Source: an uncultured Acetatifactor sp.
GTDB lineage: Bacteria; Bacillota; Clostridia; Lachnospirales; Lachnospiraceae
Direction: 5' to 3'
DNA length: 64,000 bases
NCBI GenBank assembly: GCA_947594835.1
Contig: CANQEH010000015.1
Coordinates: forward strand, 1-64,000
Positions 25,236-33,712 of this stretch are shown piece after piece. How positions within the stretch are numbered: position 1 is the stretch's first letter; every line of letters begins with the position of its first letter. Both the position numbers and the translations under genes were made by a program. The notes under the pieces were generated by a model, which saw only the letters and a program-made list of their open reading frames with translations, was not told the DNA's origin and made no database searches.

Positions 25236-26087
25236 ATGGAAAAGAGAAATCCTTATCTGGAAGAATATGACAGACAGCGCCAGCTGATGGCCATAGAGGT
25301 GAAAAGAGGCGCCCGGCCCGGGGCGGGGCAGGCTCCGAAACGTCCGGAAGCTGCGGGGAGGGCCCAGAGGACGGCCTATGCCCGGGCGCGGCGCAAAAGG
25401 ATTGTGCGTCGGCAGCGGATCACCGTGGCGGTCTGGACGGTCTGCCTTATTTTGGCGGCAGCAGTCTTTTTGACCCGGAACCATTCGGCGGAGGCGGCTG
25501 GGCAGGAGAATGTCAGGGCGGCGGGGGAAAGTGCCCCCGCCGCACAAAACGATAGGGCGGGGAGCAGGATCCAGGGGCTGCCCCAGGAGGTGTTCGAGGC
25601 ACACCCCCAGTGGACGGAGGACTTCCTGACGCCCAATGAATATTCCAGGCCGGGGGACGCCTTGGAGCAGGTGAAAGACGTCTTTGTGCATTACACTGCC
25701 AATCCCGGCACCAGCGCGGCGCAGAACCGCAGTTATTTTGAACAGCAGAAGGACGTCCACGAGCGCAGCGTCAGCGCGCATTTTATCATCGGCTGCGAGG
25801 GCGAAATCATTCAGTGCGTGCCGTTGGACGAAATTGCATACGCCGTGATGACCAGAAACATGGATTCCGTGTCCATCGAGTGCTGCTATCGGGCGGAGGA
25901 CGGCTCCTTTACCCAGGAGACTTACGATTCCCTGGTGGAGCTTCTGGCCTGGCTGACAGACGCCTACGGCCTGGACACAGAGCATATCCTGCGCCACTAT
26001 GACTGCGGCGGCAAGAAGTGCCCGCTCTACTATGTAGAACATGAAGACGCCTGGGAGCAGCTGCTGCGGGACGTCGCCGCCCTGTAA
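25236..26087 (+). CDS. Membrane-anchored N-acetylmuramoyl-L-alanine amidase
   Basis: A 283-aa protein: a basic cytoplasmic N-terminus (about 58 residues, many Arg), one membrane segment about 60-80 (RITVAVWTVCLILAAAVFL), an Ala/Gly linker, and an amidase_2/PGRP domain from about residue 145. Zinc ligands are likely His in VFVHYTAN, His in ILRHYDCGGKKC and the following Cys. SAHFIIGCEGEIIQCVPLDEIAYAV is the typical core. It cleaves the MurNAc-L-Ala bond in the wall. It is an odd neighbour for pentose genes; the 137-base gap before it suggests its own promoter, which I did not pin down. Confidence 0.85.
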   Translation: MEKRNPYLEEYDRQRQLMAIEVKRGARPGAGQAPKRPEAAGRAQRTAYARARRKRIVRRQRITVAVWTVCLILAAAVFLTRNHSAEAAGQENVRAAGESAPAAQNDRAGSRIQGLPQEVFEAHPQWTEDFLTPNEYSRPGDALEQVKDVFVHYTANPGTSAAQNRSYFEQQKDVHERSVSAHFIIGCEGEIIQCVPLDEIAYAVMTRNMDSVSIECCYRAEDGSFTQETYDSLVELLAWLTDAYGLDTEHILRHYDCGGKKCPLYYVEHEDAWEQLLRDVAAL

Positions 26088-26096
26088 ACAGCGGCT

Positions 26097-26125
26097 TTGA
26101 CTTTTTCGCCTGCCTTGTGTATAAT
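26097..26125 (+). promoter_or_regulatory. Promoter of rpe
   Basis: TTGACT at 26097-26102 and TATAAT at 26120-26125 with a 17-base spacer, 48 bases before the rpe start. Confidence 0.85.
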
Positions 26126-26172
26126 CTACTCAGAGCACCGCTGTCCTGGGACGCGGGGCGGGAGGACGCAGG

Positions 26173-26823
26173 ATGAACATATTGTCACCGTCTATTTTGG
26201 CGGCGGATTTTAAACGGTTGGGCGAGCAGATCAAAGAGGTGGAAGACGCCGGCGCTTCCTATCTGCATATTGATGTGATGGACGGGGTCTTTGTCCCGTC
26301 GATTTCCTTTGGGATGCCGGTCATTTCTTCCATCCGCAGCGGCACGGACTTGTTCTTTGACGTGCATTTAATGATACAGAATCCCCAGTGGTATCTGAAG
26401 GAATTTGCAGATGCCGGGGCCGACCTGATCAATTTCCATCTGGAGGCCGCGGAAAATCCTGCAGCGGTGATCCGCACAGTGAAGTCACTGGGCAAAAAGG
26501 CAGGCATCACCATCAAGCCTGCGACGCCTGCGGAGGCGGTGCGCCCCTACTTAAAGATGGTGGACATGGTACTGGTGATGACGGTGGAGCCCGGGTTTGG
26601 AGGGCAGGCCATCCTGCCGGAGTGTCTGGACAAGGTGCGTGCCATCCGGGCGATGGTGGAAGAACAGAGGCTTAAGACCGCCATCCAGGTGGACGGCGGC
26701 ATCCGCATCGACAATGTCGGGCAGGCGCTGGATGCAGGCGCCAATGTGATCGTGTCGGGTTCCGCGGTATTTCGCGGGAACATCACGGCAAATGTGACGG
26801 AATTTCTGAAAAAATTGAGCTGA
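26173..26823 (+). CDS. rpe: Ribulose-phosphate 3-epimerase
   Basis: A 216-aa TIM-barrel enzyme that interconverts ribulose-5-phosphate and xylulose-5-phosphate. Signatures: LSPSILAADFKRLGEQIKEV, HIDVMDGVFVPSISFG (metal-binding His/Asp), DVHLMIQNP, VMTVEPGFGGQ and IQVDGGI. Length is normal. It extends the pentose phosphate gene group begun by the FGGY kinase and transketolase. Confidence 0.95.
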   Translation: MNILSPSILAADFKRLGEQIKEVEDAGASYLHIDVMDGVFVPSISFGMPVISSIRSGTDLFFDVHLMIQNPQWYLKEFADAGADLINFHLEAAENPAAVIRTVKSLGKKAGITIKPATPAEAVRPYLKMVDMVLVMTVEPGFGGQAILPECLDKVRAIRAMVEEQRLKTAIQVDGGIRIDNVGQALDAGANVIVSGSAVFRGNITANVTEFLKKLS

Positions 26824-26990
26824 CCCTATCATGCGGCCGCTTTCTCCTGCCGATAACCAAGTTGCAGAACTGGTTTTTTGCGGGAGGAGGCGGCCGGATG
26901 CAGTTGGGAGGAATTGGGGATCACCACAGTGCGCAAGCCCATCAGGTGACAAAGTGCCTGCACAGTCAGGAACACCATCTGGAGGGGGAT

Positions 26991-27566
26991 ATGAAGCTGT
27001 CCAGCCCCGGTCTGTCCCGGCAGAAGGTCATGCAGGCCCACCTGGCAGAACAGGACGACCAGACGCCGCTTTCTCTCATGGAAAGTCTGCGGCGGCTGCT
27101 GCAGAATATAAAGGGCGGCATCCGGGGCGTCTGGCAGGGAGGCGGTGCGGTTTCTGCGGGAGAGGCTGAGGGAAGGGGTGGTTCCTCCCAGGTGACGGCG
27201 CAGGAAAGCCAGGGCACGGGCGTCCCCGGAAACAAGCTGGAGGACAGGCTGCTTCACAATCCGTACTTTGCAGCAGTGGAGCCTCCAAAGACCCAAGGCA
27301 AGCCGATTCCCGTCCTGCAGAGCGCCAAAAGCAGGGTGAAGGCCGCAGCGGGCCGCCTGGCAGGGCATCTGCCCGGACAGTTTCTTCCCTTTCAAAAACA
27401 GGGTTCGTTCCAGGCCGGGAAGGAGGGCCGCAGGGAGGACCCAAGAAAGCGCAGCAGATACCGGGAAGACCAGATGGAGATCGACTGCATCCTGACGGAC
27501 GAAAGTTATCTGCTGGACTCTTATGACAGAAAAGGCGAGTACAGCCAGCTGACCACCAGAAAATAA
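26991..27566 (+). CDS. Hypothetical protein with conserved-looking tail
   Basis: A 191-aa protein I do not recognise. The start at 26991 follows GGAGGGGG by 4 bases. The N-terminus, MKLSSPGLSRQKVMQAHLAE, is soluble and probably helical; the centre is Gly/Arg/Gln-rich and may be disordered. The tail EIDCILTDESYLLDSYDRKG looks ordered and acidic. The opposite strand is also open over much of this region, but its product is Pro/Cys/Arg-rich, as expected of a shadow. The frame, the ribosome site and the well-formed tail favour the plus-strand gene. No function is proposed. Confidence 0.5.
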   Translation: MKLSSPGLSRQKVMQAHLAEQDDQTPLSLMESLRRLLQNIKGGIRGVWQGGGAVSAGEAEGRGGSSQVTAQESQGTGVPGNKLEDRLLHNPYFAAVEPPKTQGKPIPVLQSAKSRVKAAAGRLAGHLPGQFLPFQKQGSFQAGKEGRREDPRKRSRYREDQMEIDCILTDESYLLDSYDRKGEYSQLTTRK

Positions 27567-27581
27567 GGCGCAAACAAAGGA

Positions 27582-27610
27582 TTGACAAAAAACGTCCCCT
27601 TATGTTACCC
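27582..27610 (+). promoter_or_regulatory. Promoter of the T-box/metG unit
   Basis: A perfect -35 TTGACA at 27582-27587, with TTACCC at 27605-27610 after 17 bases as a weak -10. It lies just before the T-box leader. Confidence 0.55.
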
Positions 27611-27624
27611 TGTGTTTTAGACAG

Positions 27625-27944
27625 AAAAACGCAGTGACGGGGAGAGTACACGTTAAGGGCGCTTTACAGAGAACATCCCGGGTGTCTTGGCAGGCAGGTG
27701 CACAGACACGATGGCTGAGAGGGATGGGGCGGGAAAGCGTGGAACATGGCCCCTGAGCAGCGCACCGAGCCATCCCGCAGGGAGGTAAGGCTGCGACAGG
27801 TTCCGCCTGTTATAGCGGATAGGGTTACTGACCCGACAAGGCCTCTCCCGTGAGGGCGGGGCGAAGAGAAGTGGTACCGCGGGTATACAGCCCGTCTTCT
27901 CGCACATATGCGCTGGACGCAGGTGCGGAAGACGGGCTTTTTTG
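27625..27944 (+). ncRNA. T-box leader controlling metG
   Basis: The T-box sequence AAGTGGTACCGCGG is at 27869-27882 and is followed by a terminator (AGCCCGTCTTC at 27889-27899 with GAAGACGGGCT and a T run ending about 27943). Stem I is visible: AGAGTACA on the 5' side and GGAACATGG on the 3' side form the specifier bulge, with CGCTTT/AAAGCG and CGGGG/CCCC helices around it. ATG at 27746-27748 is the candidate specifier. Uncharged tRNA-Met would stabilise the antiterminator and allow metG expression. Ends are approximate. Confidence 0.9.
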
Positions 27945-28000
27945 TGCGGGAGACAGGAAAAGAAGCAAGAGCCGCTGAAGCGGCAGAATGAGAGGAAAAA

Positions 28001-29977
28001 ATGCAAAACAAGGGACCCTATTATCTGACGACGGCCATCGCCTATACTTCCGGGAAGCCCCACATCGGAAACAACTATGAGATCATCCTGGCGGACAGCA
28101 TCGCCCGGTTCAAGAGGAAAGAGGGATATGAAGTATTTTTCCAGACCGGCACCGACGAGCACGGGCAGAAGATCGAGATAAAAGCCCAGGAGGCCGGTGT
28201 GACGCCCAAGGAATTTGTGGACAGTGTGGCCGGTACGATCCGGGGGCTGTGCGATCTGGTGGACATTTCATATGACAAGTTCATCCGCACGACGGACGAG
28301 GACCATGAGCGCCAGGTGCAGAAAATTTTCAAACGCCTCTACAACCAGGGCGACATTTACAAAGGGGCCTATGAAGGGCTGTACTGTACGCCCTGCGAGT
28401 CCTTCTGGACGGAGTCCCAGCTGGTGGACGGCAAGTGCCCGGACTGCGGCAGGGAGGTGAAGCCCGCCAAGGAGGAGGCTTATTTCTTCCGCATGAGCAA
28501 ATATGCAGACAGGCTCATCCGGCATATTAACGAGCACCCGGAGTTTATCCAGCCCGTCTCCCGCAAGAACGAGATGATGAATAATTTCCTGCTGCCGGGC
28601 CTGCAGGATCTGTGCGTGTCCAGAACGTCTTTCCGCTGGGGAATCCCCGTGGACTTTGACCCCGGCCATGTGGTCTATGTGTGGCTGGATGCGCTGACCA
28701 ACTATATCACCGGCATCGGCTACGACGCCGACGGCGGCAGCACGGAGCAGTATAAGAAATTCTGGCCCGCGGATCTGCACCTGATCGGAAAGGACATTAT
28801 CCGATTCCACACCATCTACTGGCCCATCTTTCTGATGGCGCTGGGGGAACCCCTGCCCAAGCAGGTGTTCGGCCATCCCTGGCTTTTGATGAACGGGGGG
28901 AAGATGAGCAAGTCCAAGGGCAATGTGATCTATGTGGACGATCTGGTAGACTTTTTCGGCGTGGACGCGGTGCGCTATTATGTGCTGCATGAAATGCCCT
29001 ACGACAACGACGGGAACATCACCTGGGAACTGATCGCGGAACGCACCAATTCCGACCTGGCCAATGTGCTGGGCAATCTGGTGAACCGCACCGTCGCCAT
29101 GAGCAACAAGTACTTTGGCGGCGTAGTGGCAGACAAGGGAGTGACGGAGGAGATCGACGAGGACTTAAAGAAGACGGTCTGCGGCGCGTACGGGAAAGTG
29201 GCGGAGCGCATGGAGACGCTGCGGGTGGCGGACGCCCTCACGGAAATCTTTGCCGTCTTCAAGCGCTGCAACAAATATATCGACGAGACACAGCCCTGGG
29301 TGCTGGGCAAGGATCCCGGCCAGGCAGACCGGCTTTCCACGGTGCTGTACAATCTGGTGGAAGGCATTCTCGTGGGCGCGTCCCTTCTGGAGCCCTTTAT
29401 GCCCCGGACGGCGCAGCGCATTGCAGAACAGCTTAATACCTCCCTGCGGGATTTTGATCAACTGGATCAGTTCGGCCTTTACCCCAGCGGCAACAAGGTG
29501 ACGGATCAGCCCCAGATCCTCTTTGCCCGGCTGGATCTCAAAGAAGTGGAGAAGCGGGAGGAGGAAATCGCCAAGGCGCAGCAGGCAGAGGCAGCGGCCA
29601 GCGCCCAGCCGCCAAAGGAGGAAGCGCCGGTTGTGGATATAGAGCCTAAGCCAGAGATCAGTTATGATGATTTTGCAAAGCTGCAGTTCCAGGTGGGGGA
29701 GATCATTGCCTGCCAGGCAGTGCCCAAATCCAAGAAGCTCTTGTGCAGCCAGGTAAAGGTCGGCAGCCAGATCAAGCAGATCGTCTCCGGCATCCGGGCG
29801 CATTACACGCCCGAGGAGATGGTGGGGAAAAAGGTAATGGTGCTAGTCAACCTAAAGCCTGCCACCCTGGCTGGCGTGGTATCCGAGGGGATGCTCTTGT
29901 GCGCGGAGGACGCGGAGGGGAATCTGGCGCTGGTGGCGCCGGAGAAGGAAATGCCCGCCGGAGCGGAGATCTGTTAG
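28001..29977 (+). CDS. metG: Methionyl-tRNA synthetase
   Basis: A 658-aa class I synthetase. It has the HIGH-type motif (YTSGKPHIGNNY), the zinc-binding CTPCESFW and CPDCGRE pairs, the KMSKS loop (GGKMSKSKGNV), an anticodon-binding helical domain, and a C-terminal tRNA-binding EMAP/OB domain (DFAKLQFQVGEIIACQ...) after an Ala/Glu/Pro linker at about 525-555. It charges tRNA-Met. It is under the T-box just upstream, and its ribosome site lies in the recurrent leader cassette GGCAGAATGAGAGGAAA. Confidence 0.97.
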   Translation: MQNKGPYYLTTAIAYTSGKPHIGNNYEIILADSIARFKRKEGYEVFFQTGTDEHGQKIEIKAQEAGVTPKEFVDSVAGTIRGLCDLVDISYDKFIRTTDEDHERQVQKIFKRLYNQGDIYKGAYEGLYCTPCESFWTESQLVDGKCPDCGREVKPAKEEAYFFRMSKYADRLIRHINEHPEFIQPVSRKNEMMNNFLLPGLQDLCVSRTSFRWGIPVDFDPGHVVYVWLDALTNYITGIGYDADGGSTEQYKKFWPADLHLIGKDIIRFHTIYWPIFLMALGEPLPKQVFGHPWLLMNGGKMSKSKGNVIYVDDLVDFFGVDAVRYYVLHEMPYDNDGNITWELIAERTNSDLANVLGNLVNRTVAMSNKYFGGVVADKGVTEEIDEDLKKTVCGAYGKVAERMETLRVADALTEIFAVFKRCNKYIDETQPWVLGKDPGQADRLSTVLYNLVEGILVGASLLEPFMPRTAQRIAEQLNTSLRDFDQLDQFGLYPSGNKVTDQPQILFARLDLKEVEKREEEIAKAQQAEAAASAQPPKEEAPVVDIEPKPEISYDDFAKLQFQVGEIIACQAVPKSKKLLCSQVKVGSQIKQIVSGIRAHYTPEEMVGKKVMVLVNLKPATLAGVVSEGMLLCAEDAEGNLALVAPEKEMPAGAEIC

Positions 29978-30100
29978 GCAAAAAGAAAACAATTTGTGAA
30001 TTTTGCAAATAAGGTCTTAAAATTTTGGGCCAGATAAGGTATACTTCCTTATGAGACAATATGCCCGAGGGGCTTCCTACAACAAGGCGGTGAGGTAAAC

Positions 30101-31057
30101 ATGGTCAAGGAAGAATTTTATTATGATTCCCGGGATGGCGTCAGCAAGCTGCACGCGGTGCGGTATGTGCCGGAAGGCGATGAGGAAGTGCGGTGTGTGG
30201 TTCAGATCGTGCACGGCATGGCGGAGTATGTGGAGCGCTATGAAGCGTTTGCCGAGTATCTGACGGCCCGCGGTTATGTGGTGACCGGCGAGGATCATAT
30301 GGGGCACGGCAAGAGCGTGGGGAAAGACGGAAAGTACGGCTATTTCTGCGAGCAGGATCCCGCCACGGTTCTGGTGCGGGATGTACACAGGCTCAAAAAA
30401 GCCACTCAGGCGCTGTACCCCAACGTGCCTTATGTGCTGCTGGGCCACAGTATGGGCTCTTTTATCGCACGCAATTATATGTTCCGTTACGGGACGGGGA
30501 TCAGTGCCGCGGTCATCGTGGGGACGGGGATGATGCCCAAAAATGTGCTGAATATGGCAAAGTTTACGGCCTGTTTGCAAAAGCTTATTTTTGGCTCCAG
30601 ACACGTCAGCGAGCTGTTGAACAAGCTGGCTTTTGGCAGTTACAACGCGGGGATCGAAACGCCCAGGACGGCTTTCGACTGGCTGACCAGGGATGAGGAG
30701 CAGGTGGACAGGTATCTGGCAGATCCGCTCTGCGGATTTACCTTTACGGTAAATGGCTTCTGCACTCTCTTTGAACTGATCCTGCGCCTGTACCGGGAGG
30801 AGAGCCTGGAGAGGATCCCCAAGGCGCTGCCCGTGCTGTTAGTATCCGGCGCGGCGGATCCGGTGGGGGACTACGGAAAAGGCGTCCGCAAGACTTATGA
30901 TTCTCTTTGCGGCGCCGGGCTGGAGAATGTGCAGATGAAACTGTACCCGGGCGGAAGGCATGAGATCTTAAACGAGATCGACCGGGACGAGGTGTACGGG
31001 GATATTTATCAGTGGATAGAGGAGACGGTGCTGCATCAGGCAGGATCTGAGGAGTAA
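30101..31057 (+). CDS. Alpha/beta hydrolase, monoacylglycerol-lipase type
   Basis: A 318-aa serine hydrolase of the Hydrolase_4 family. The oxyanion region is VVQIVHGMAEYVERY, followed by GYVVTGEDHMGHGKS and the nucleophile elbow GHSMGS with Ser at about residue 117. The acid and base are likely in VSGAADPVGDYGKG and YPGGRHEILNE. No signal peptide, so it is cytoplasmic and probably acts on acylglycerols or other esters. Its stop overlaps the start of the next gene (TAATG). Confidence 0.85.
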   Translation: MVKEEFYYDSRDGVSKLHAVRYVPEGDEEVRCVVQIVHGMAEYVERYEAFAEYLTARGYVVTGEDHMGHGKSVGKDGKYGYFCEQDPATVLVRDVHRLKKATQALYPNVPYVLLGHSMGSFIARNYMFRYGTGISAAVIVGTGMMPKNVLNMAKFTACLQKLIFGSRHVSELLNKLAFGSYNAGIETPRTAFDWLTRDEEQVDRYLADPLCGFTFTVNGFCTLFELILRLYREESLERIPKALPVLLVSGAADPVGDYGKGVRKTYDSLCGAGLENVQMKLYPGGRHEILNEIDRDEVYGDIYQWIEETVLHQAGSEE

Positions 31058-31542
31058 TGGCAACAGGGATAAAATGCGCATCCTATGAGATCCGATGGGC
31101 CCGTGAGGACGAGTGGGCCCCCGCGATGAAAATGATCTGGCGGACCTTTCTGGAATACGATGGAAAGGACTACACGGAAGAAGGCGTCCGCAACTTTTTT
31201 GAATTTATCACCGATGACAGTCTCTACCGCTCCTTCTTAAAGGGGGACTACCAGATGATGGTGGCGCTGCAGGGAGGGGAGATGGTGGGAGCCGGCTCTT
31301 TGAGAAACTGTAACCACCTGTCCCTGCTGTTCGTGGACGGAGCCCATCATCGGAAAGGGGTGGGAAGCGCCATTTTAAACGGCCTTTGCGATTATCTGAG
31401 GGATGAGGCCGGAGAGCGCTATATGTCCCTGCGCGCGGCCCCCTATGCCGTAGAATTTTATAAAAAGCTGGGATTTCGCACGGTGCGGCCCGAGGAGGAA
31501 TATGCCGGCATCCGGGTCACCACCATGGTCAAGGTATTTTAG
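31057..31542 (+). CDS. GNAT-family N-acetyltransferase
   Basis: A 161-aa GNAT protein. The acetyl-CoA binding motif is LLFVDGAHHRKGVGSAIL (R/Q-x-x-G-x-G/A type), and the C-terminal YAVEFYKKLGFRTVRPEEEYAGIR is the usual last strand. The substrate is unknown. It is translationally coupled to the lipase gene by a one-base overlap. Confidence 0.85.
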   Translation: MATGIKCASYEIRWAREDEWAPAMKMIWRTFLEYDGKDYTEEGVRNFFEFITDDSLYRSFLKGDYQMMVALQGGEMVGAGSLRNCNHLSLLFVDGAHHRKGVGSAILNGLCDYLRDEAGERYMSLRAAPYAVEFYKKLGFRTVRPEEEYAGIRVTTMVKVF

Positions 31543-31569
31543 GGTTTATCCTGGCGGAAAAGAGGGAAT

Positions 31570-32292
31570 ATGAAGCTGTTTGATTTGGACAGCCCATTGA
31601 TGCAGGCATTGGGCAAAATGGCAGACCTGTTGTGGCTGAATGTGCTGACGATCGTCTGCTGCCTTCCCATCGTGACGGTGGGCGCTTCGCTGACGGCTCT
31701 TCACTATATGGCCCTGAAGATCGTCAGAAACGAGGAATGTTATGTCACCAGAAGCTACTTTAAGTCCTTTAAGGAGAATTTTAAGCAGGCGACGCTGATC
31801 TGGCTGTTGTTTTTGCTTCTGTTTGGTATTCTGGCGGGAGATTTTTACATCCTGCGCAATACGGACATCCAGCTGGGCCGTGTCCTGCGGATTGTGATCC
31901 CTGCGGCGGGTGTGCTGGCAGTGTTCACTTTCCTGTATGTGTTTCCCGTGCTGGCCAAGTTTGACAACACCACCTTCCTCACCGTCAAAAATGCGTTCCT
32001 AATGAGCATTATGCAGCTGCCCAAGACGCTTTTGATGATCGTGCTCTATGCGGCGCCGGTGCTTTTGATCATTTTTGCCTATCAGGCGGCGCCCCTGGGC
32101 ATCCTGTTCGGGCTGTCTGTGCCTGCCTGGCTGTCTGCCAAGCTGTACAACAAGTTTTTCCAGAAGCTGGAGGATCAGATTCTGGCGGGAGAGGCCCCGA
32201 AGGAAGAAGAAGACGGGGAGGACGAACGGATCTTCCACGACCAGCCTATGGAAAACACGGAAGAGACGGGAAACAGCGGCGCTGAGTTGTAA
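31570..32292 (+). CDS. YesL/DUF624 membrane protein
   Basis: A 240-aa protein with about five membrane segments. It shows the DUF624 pattern: FDLDSPLMQALGKMADLLWLNVLTIVCCLPIVTVGASLTALHYM near the N-terminus and YFKSFKENFKQAT after it. In other Firmicutes such genes accompany carbohydrate ABC transporters, but the function is unknown. The C-terminal 40 residues are acidic and probably cytosolic. AAAAGAGGG lies before the start. Confidence 0.85.
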   Translation: MKLFDLDSPLMQALGKMADLLWLNVLTIVCCLPIVTVGASLTALHYMALKIVRNEECYVTRSYFKSFKENFKQATLIWLLFLLLFGILAGDFYILRNTDIQLGRVLRIVIPAAGVLAVFTFLYVFPVLAKFDNTTFLTVKNAFLMSIMQLPKTLLMIVLYAAPVLLIIFAYQAAPLGILFGLSVPAWLSAKLYNKFFQKLEDQILAGEAPKEEEDGEDERIFHDQPMENTEETGNSGAEL

Positions 32293-32501
32293 ATTTTGTC
32301 TAAGAAAGAACTGGTTTTTTAGGTAATGTGCCAGCAAAATGAGAAATTATATTTGATGGTAAGCAAATTTAACAATCGAGCCTAAAATATTTGTGTAATA
32401 GTGGTATGGCAGAAGCCCCATTTTTTCGCTATACTGTATGTGATTTAAGTACGAAGTCAACACATATTATCAAAGCGTAATGCGAAAGGAGTTTACTGAT
32501 T

Positions 32502-33614
32502 ATGGCTAGCTTGACTTTAACAAATGTCTGCAAGGTATATCCTAACGGCTTTGAAGCAGTGAAGGATTTCAACCTGGAGATCGCAGATCAGGAGTTCATT
32601 ATCTTTGTAGGACCTTCCGGATGCGGTAAGTCTACCACGCTCCGTATGATCGCTGGTCTGGAAGATATCTCTTCCGGTGAGCTGAAGATCGGCGACAGAG
32701 TTGTAAACGACGTTGAGCCTAAGGACAGGGATATCGCCATGGTATTCCAGAACTACGCTCTGTATCCTCATATGTCCGTATATGACAATATGGCATTCGG
32801 TCTGAAGCTGAGAAAGGTTCCCAAGGATCAGATCGACAAGATGGTAAAAGAGGCTGCCAAGATTCTGGATCTGACTCCTCTCCTTGACCGTAAGCCCAAG
32901 GCTCTGTCCGGTGGTCAGAGACAGCGTGTGGCTATGGGCCGTGCAATCGTGCGTAACCCGAAGGTGTTCCTGATGGATGAGCCTCTGTCCAACCTGGACG
33001 CAAAGCTGCGTGTGCAGATGAGAATCGAGATCGCAAAGCTGCATCAGAGACTGGGCACCACCATCATCTACGTAACCCATGACCAGACCGAGGCTATGAC
33101 CCTGGGAACCAGAATCGTCGTTATGAAAGACGGCGTAATCCAGCAGGTAGATACCCCTCAGAATCTGTATGAGAAGCCCGGCAACCTGTTTGTGGCAGGC
33201 TTCATGGGATCCCCTCAGATGAACTTCCTGGATGCAACCGTGAAGGTGAATGGCGATGTTGCCAGCCTGGAGATTGCTGGACACAGCATCCCGCTTCCCG
33301 CTGCAAAGTCCAAGAAGTTGATTGACGGCGGCTACAACGGAAAGGTAGTTACCTTTGGTATCCGTCCCGAGGACGTATATGACTCCCAGACGCTTACCAA
33401 TGCTTCTCCGCAGAGCGTATTTGATTCTACCGTTAAGGTTTACGAGCTGCTCGGTGCAGAGGTTTATCTGTATTTTGATCTGGAGGAGTTCCCGATCACC
33501 GCAAGAATGGACGCTCGTACAACTGCAAGACCTGGCGATCCCATCAAGTTTGCATTTGATGTTGAGAAGATCCATGTATTCGACAAGGAGACCGAGCAGG
33601 TTATCACAAATTAG
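32502..33614 (+). CDS. msmK: Sugar ABC transporter ATPase, MsmK/UgpC type
   Basis: A 370-aa CUT1-family ATPase. Walker A GPSGCGKST, signature LSGGQRQRVAMGRAI, Walker B VFLMDEPLSNLD, H-loop YVTHDQTEAMTLG, and a C-terminal TOBE/regulatory domain from about residue 240. No permease or binding-protein gene is next to it, so it probably serves several importers in trans. The cellobiose transporter at 54.5-57.9 kb lacks its own ATPase and is a candidate client. It uses more T-ending codons than its neighbours, as expected of a highly expressed gene. A TATACT at 32430-32435 is a likely -10. Confidence 0.92.
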   Translation: MASLTLTNVCKVYPNGFEAVKDFNLEIADQEFIIFVGPSGCGKSTTLRMIAGLEDISSGELKIGDRVVNDVEPKDRDIAMVFQNYALYPHMSVYDNMAFGLKLRKVPKDQIDKMVKEAAKILDLTPLLDRKPKALSGGQRQRVAMGRAIVRNPKVFLMDEPLSNLDAKLRVQMRIEIAKLHQRLGTTIIYVTHDQTEAMTLGTRIVVMKDGVIQQVDTPQNLYEKPGNLFVAGFMGSPQMNFLDATVKVNGDVASLEIAGHSIPLPAAKSKKLIDGGYNGKVVTFGIRPEDVYDSQTLTNASPQSVFDSTVKVYELLGAEVYLYFDLEEFPITARMDARTTARPGDPIKFAFDVEKIHVFDKETEQVITN

Positions 33615-33628
33615 TAGATGTGATGCAA

Positions 33629-33655
33629 GGGGTGCTGGTAACAGCACCCCTTTTT
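33629..33655 (+). terminator. Terminator after msmK
   Basis: GGGGTGCTG at 33629-33637 pairs with CAGCACCCC at 33642-33650 around GTAA, followed by five T. Confidence 0.92.
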
Positions 33656-33712
33656 ATACGAGCAGAAAATTGAGACGTTTTCCCCACAAAAAAGAAAGGC
33701 CAGGTTATCGCT

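Noticed and set aside
26829..27395. A minus-strand frame of 188 codons overlapping the hypothetical gene at 26991
   Set aside because: Its sequence is Cys/Arg/Pro-rich and lacks a ribosome site; the plus-strand frame has both a ribosome site and an ordered tail.
32517..33647. A 376-codon minus-strand frame opposite msmK
   Set aside because: It mirrors the strongly codon-biased msmK gene; the protein has no recognisable domain and no promoter or ribosome site.
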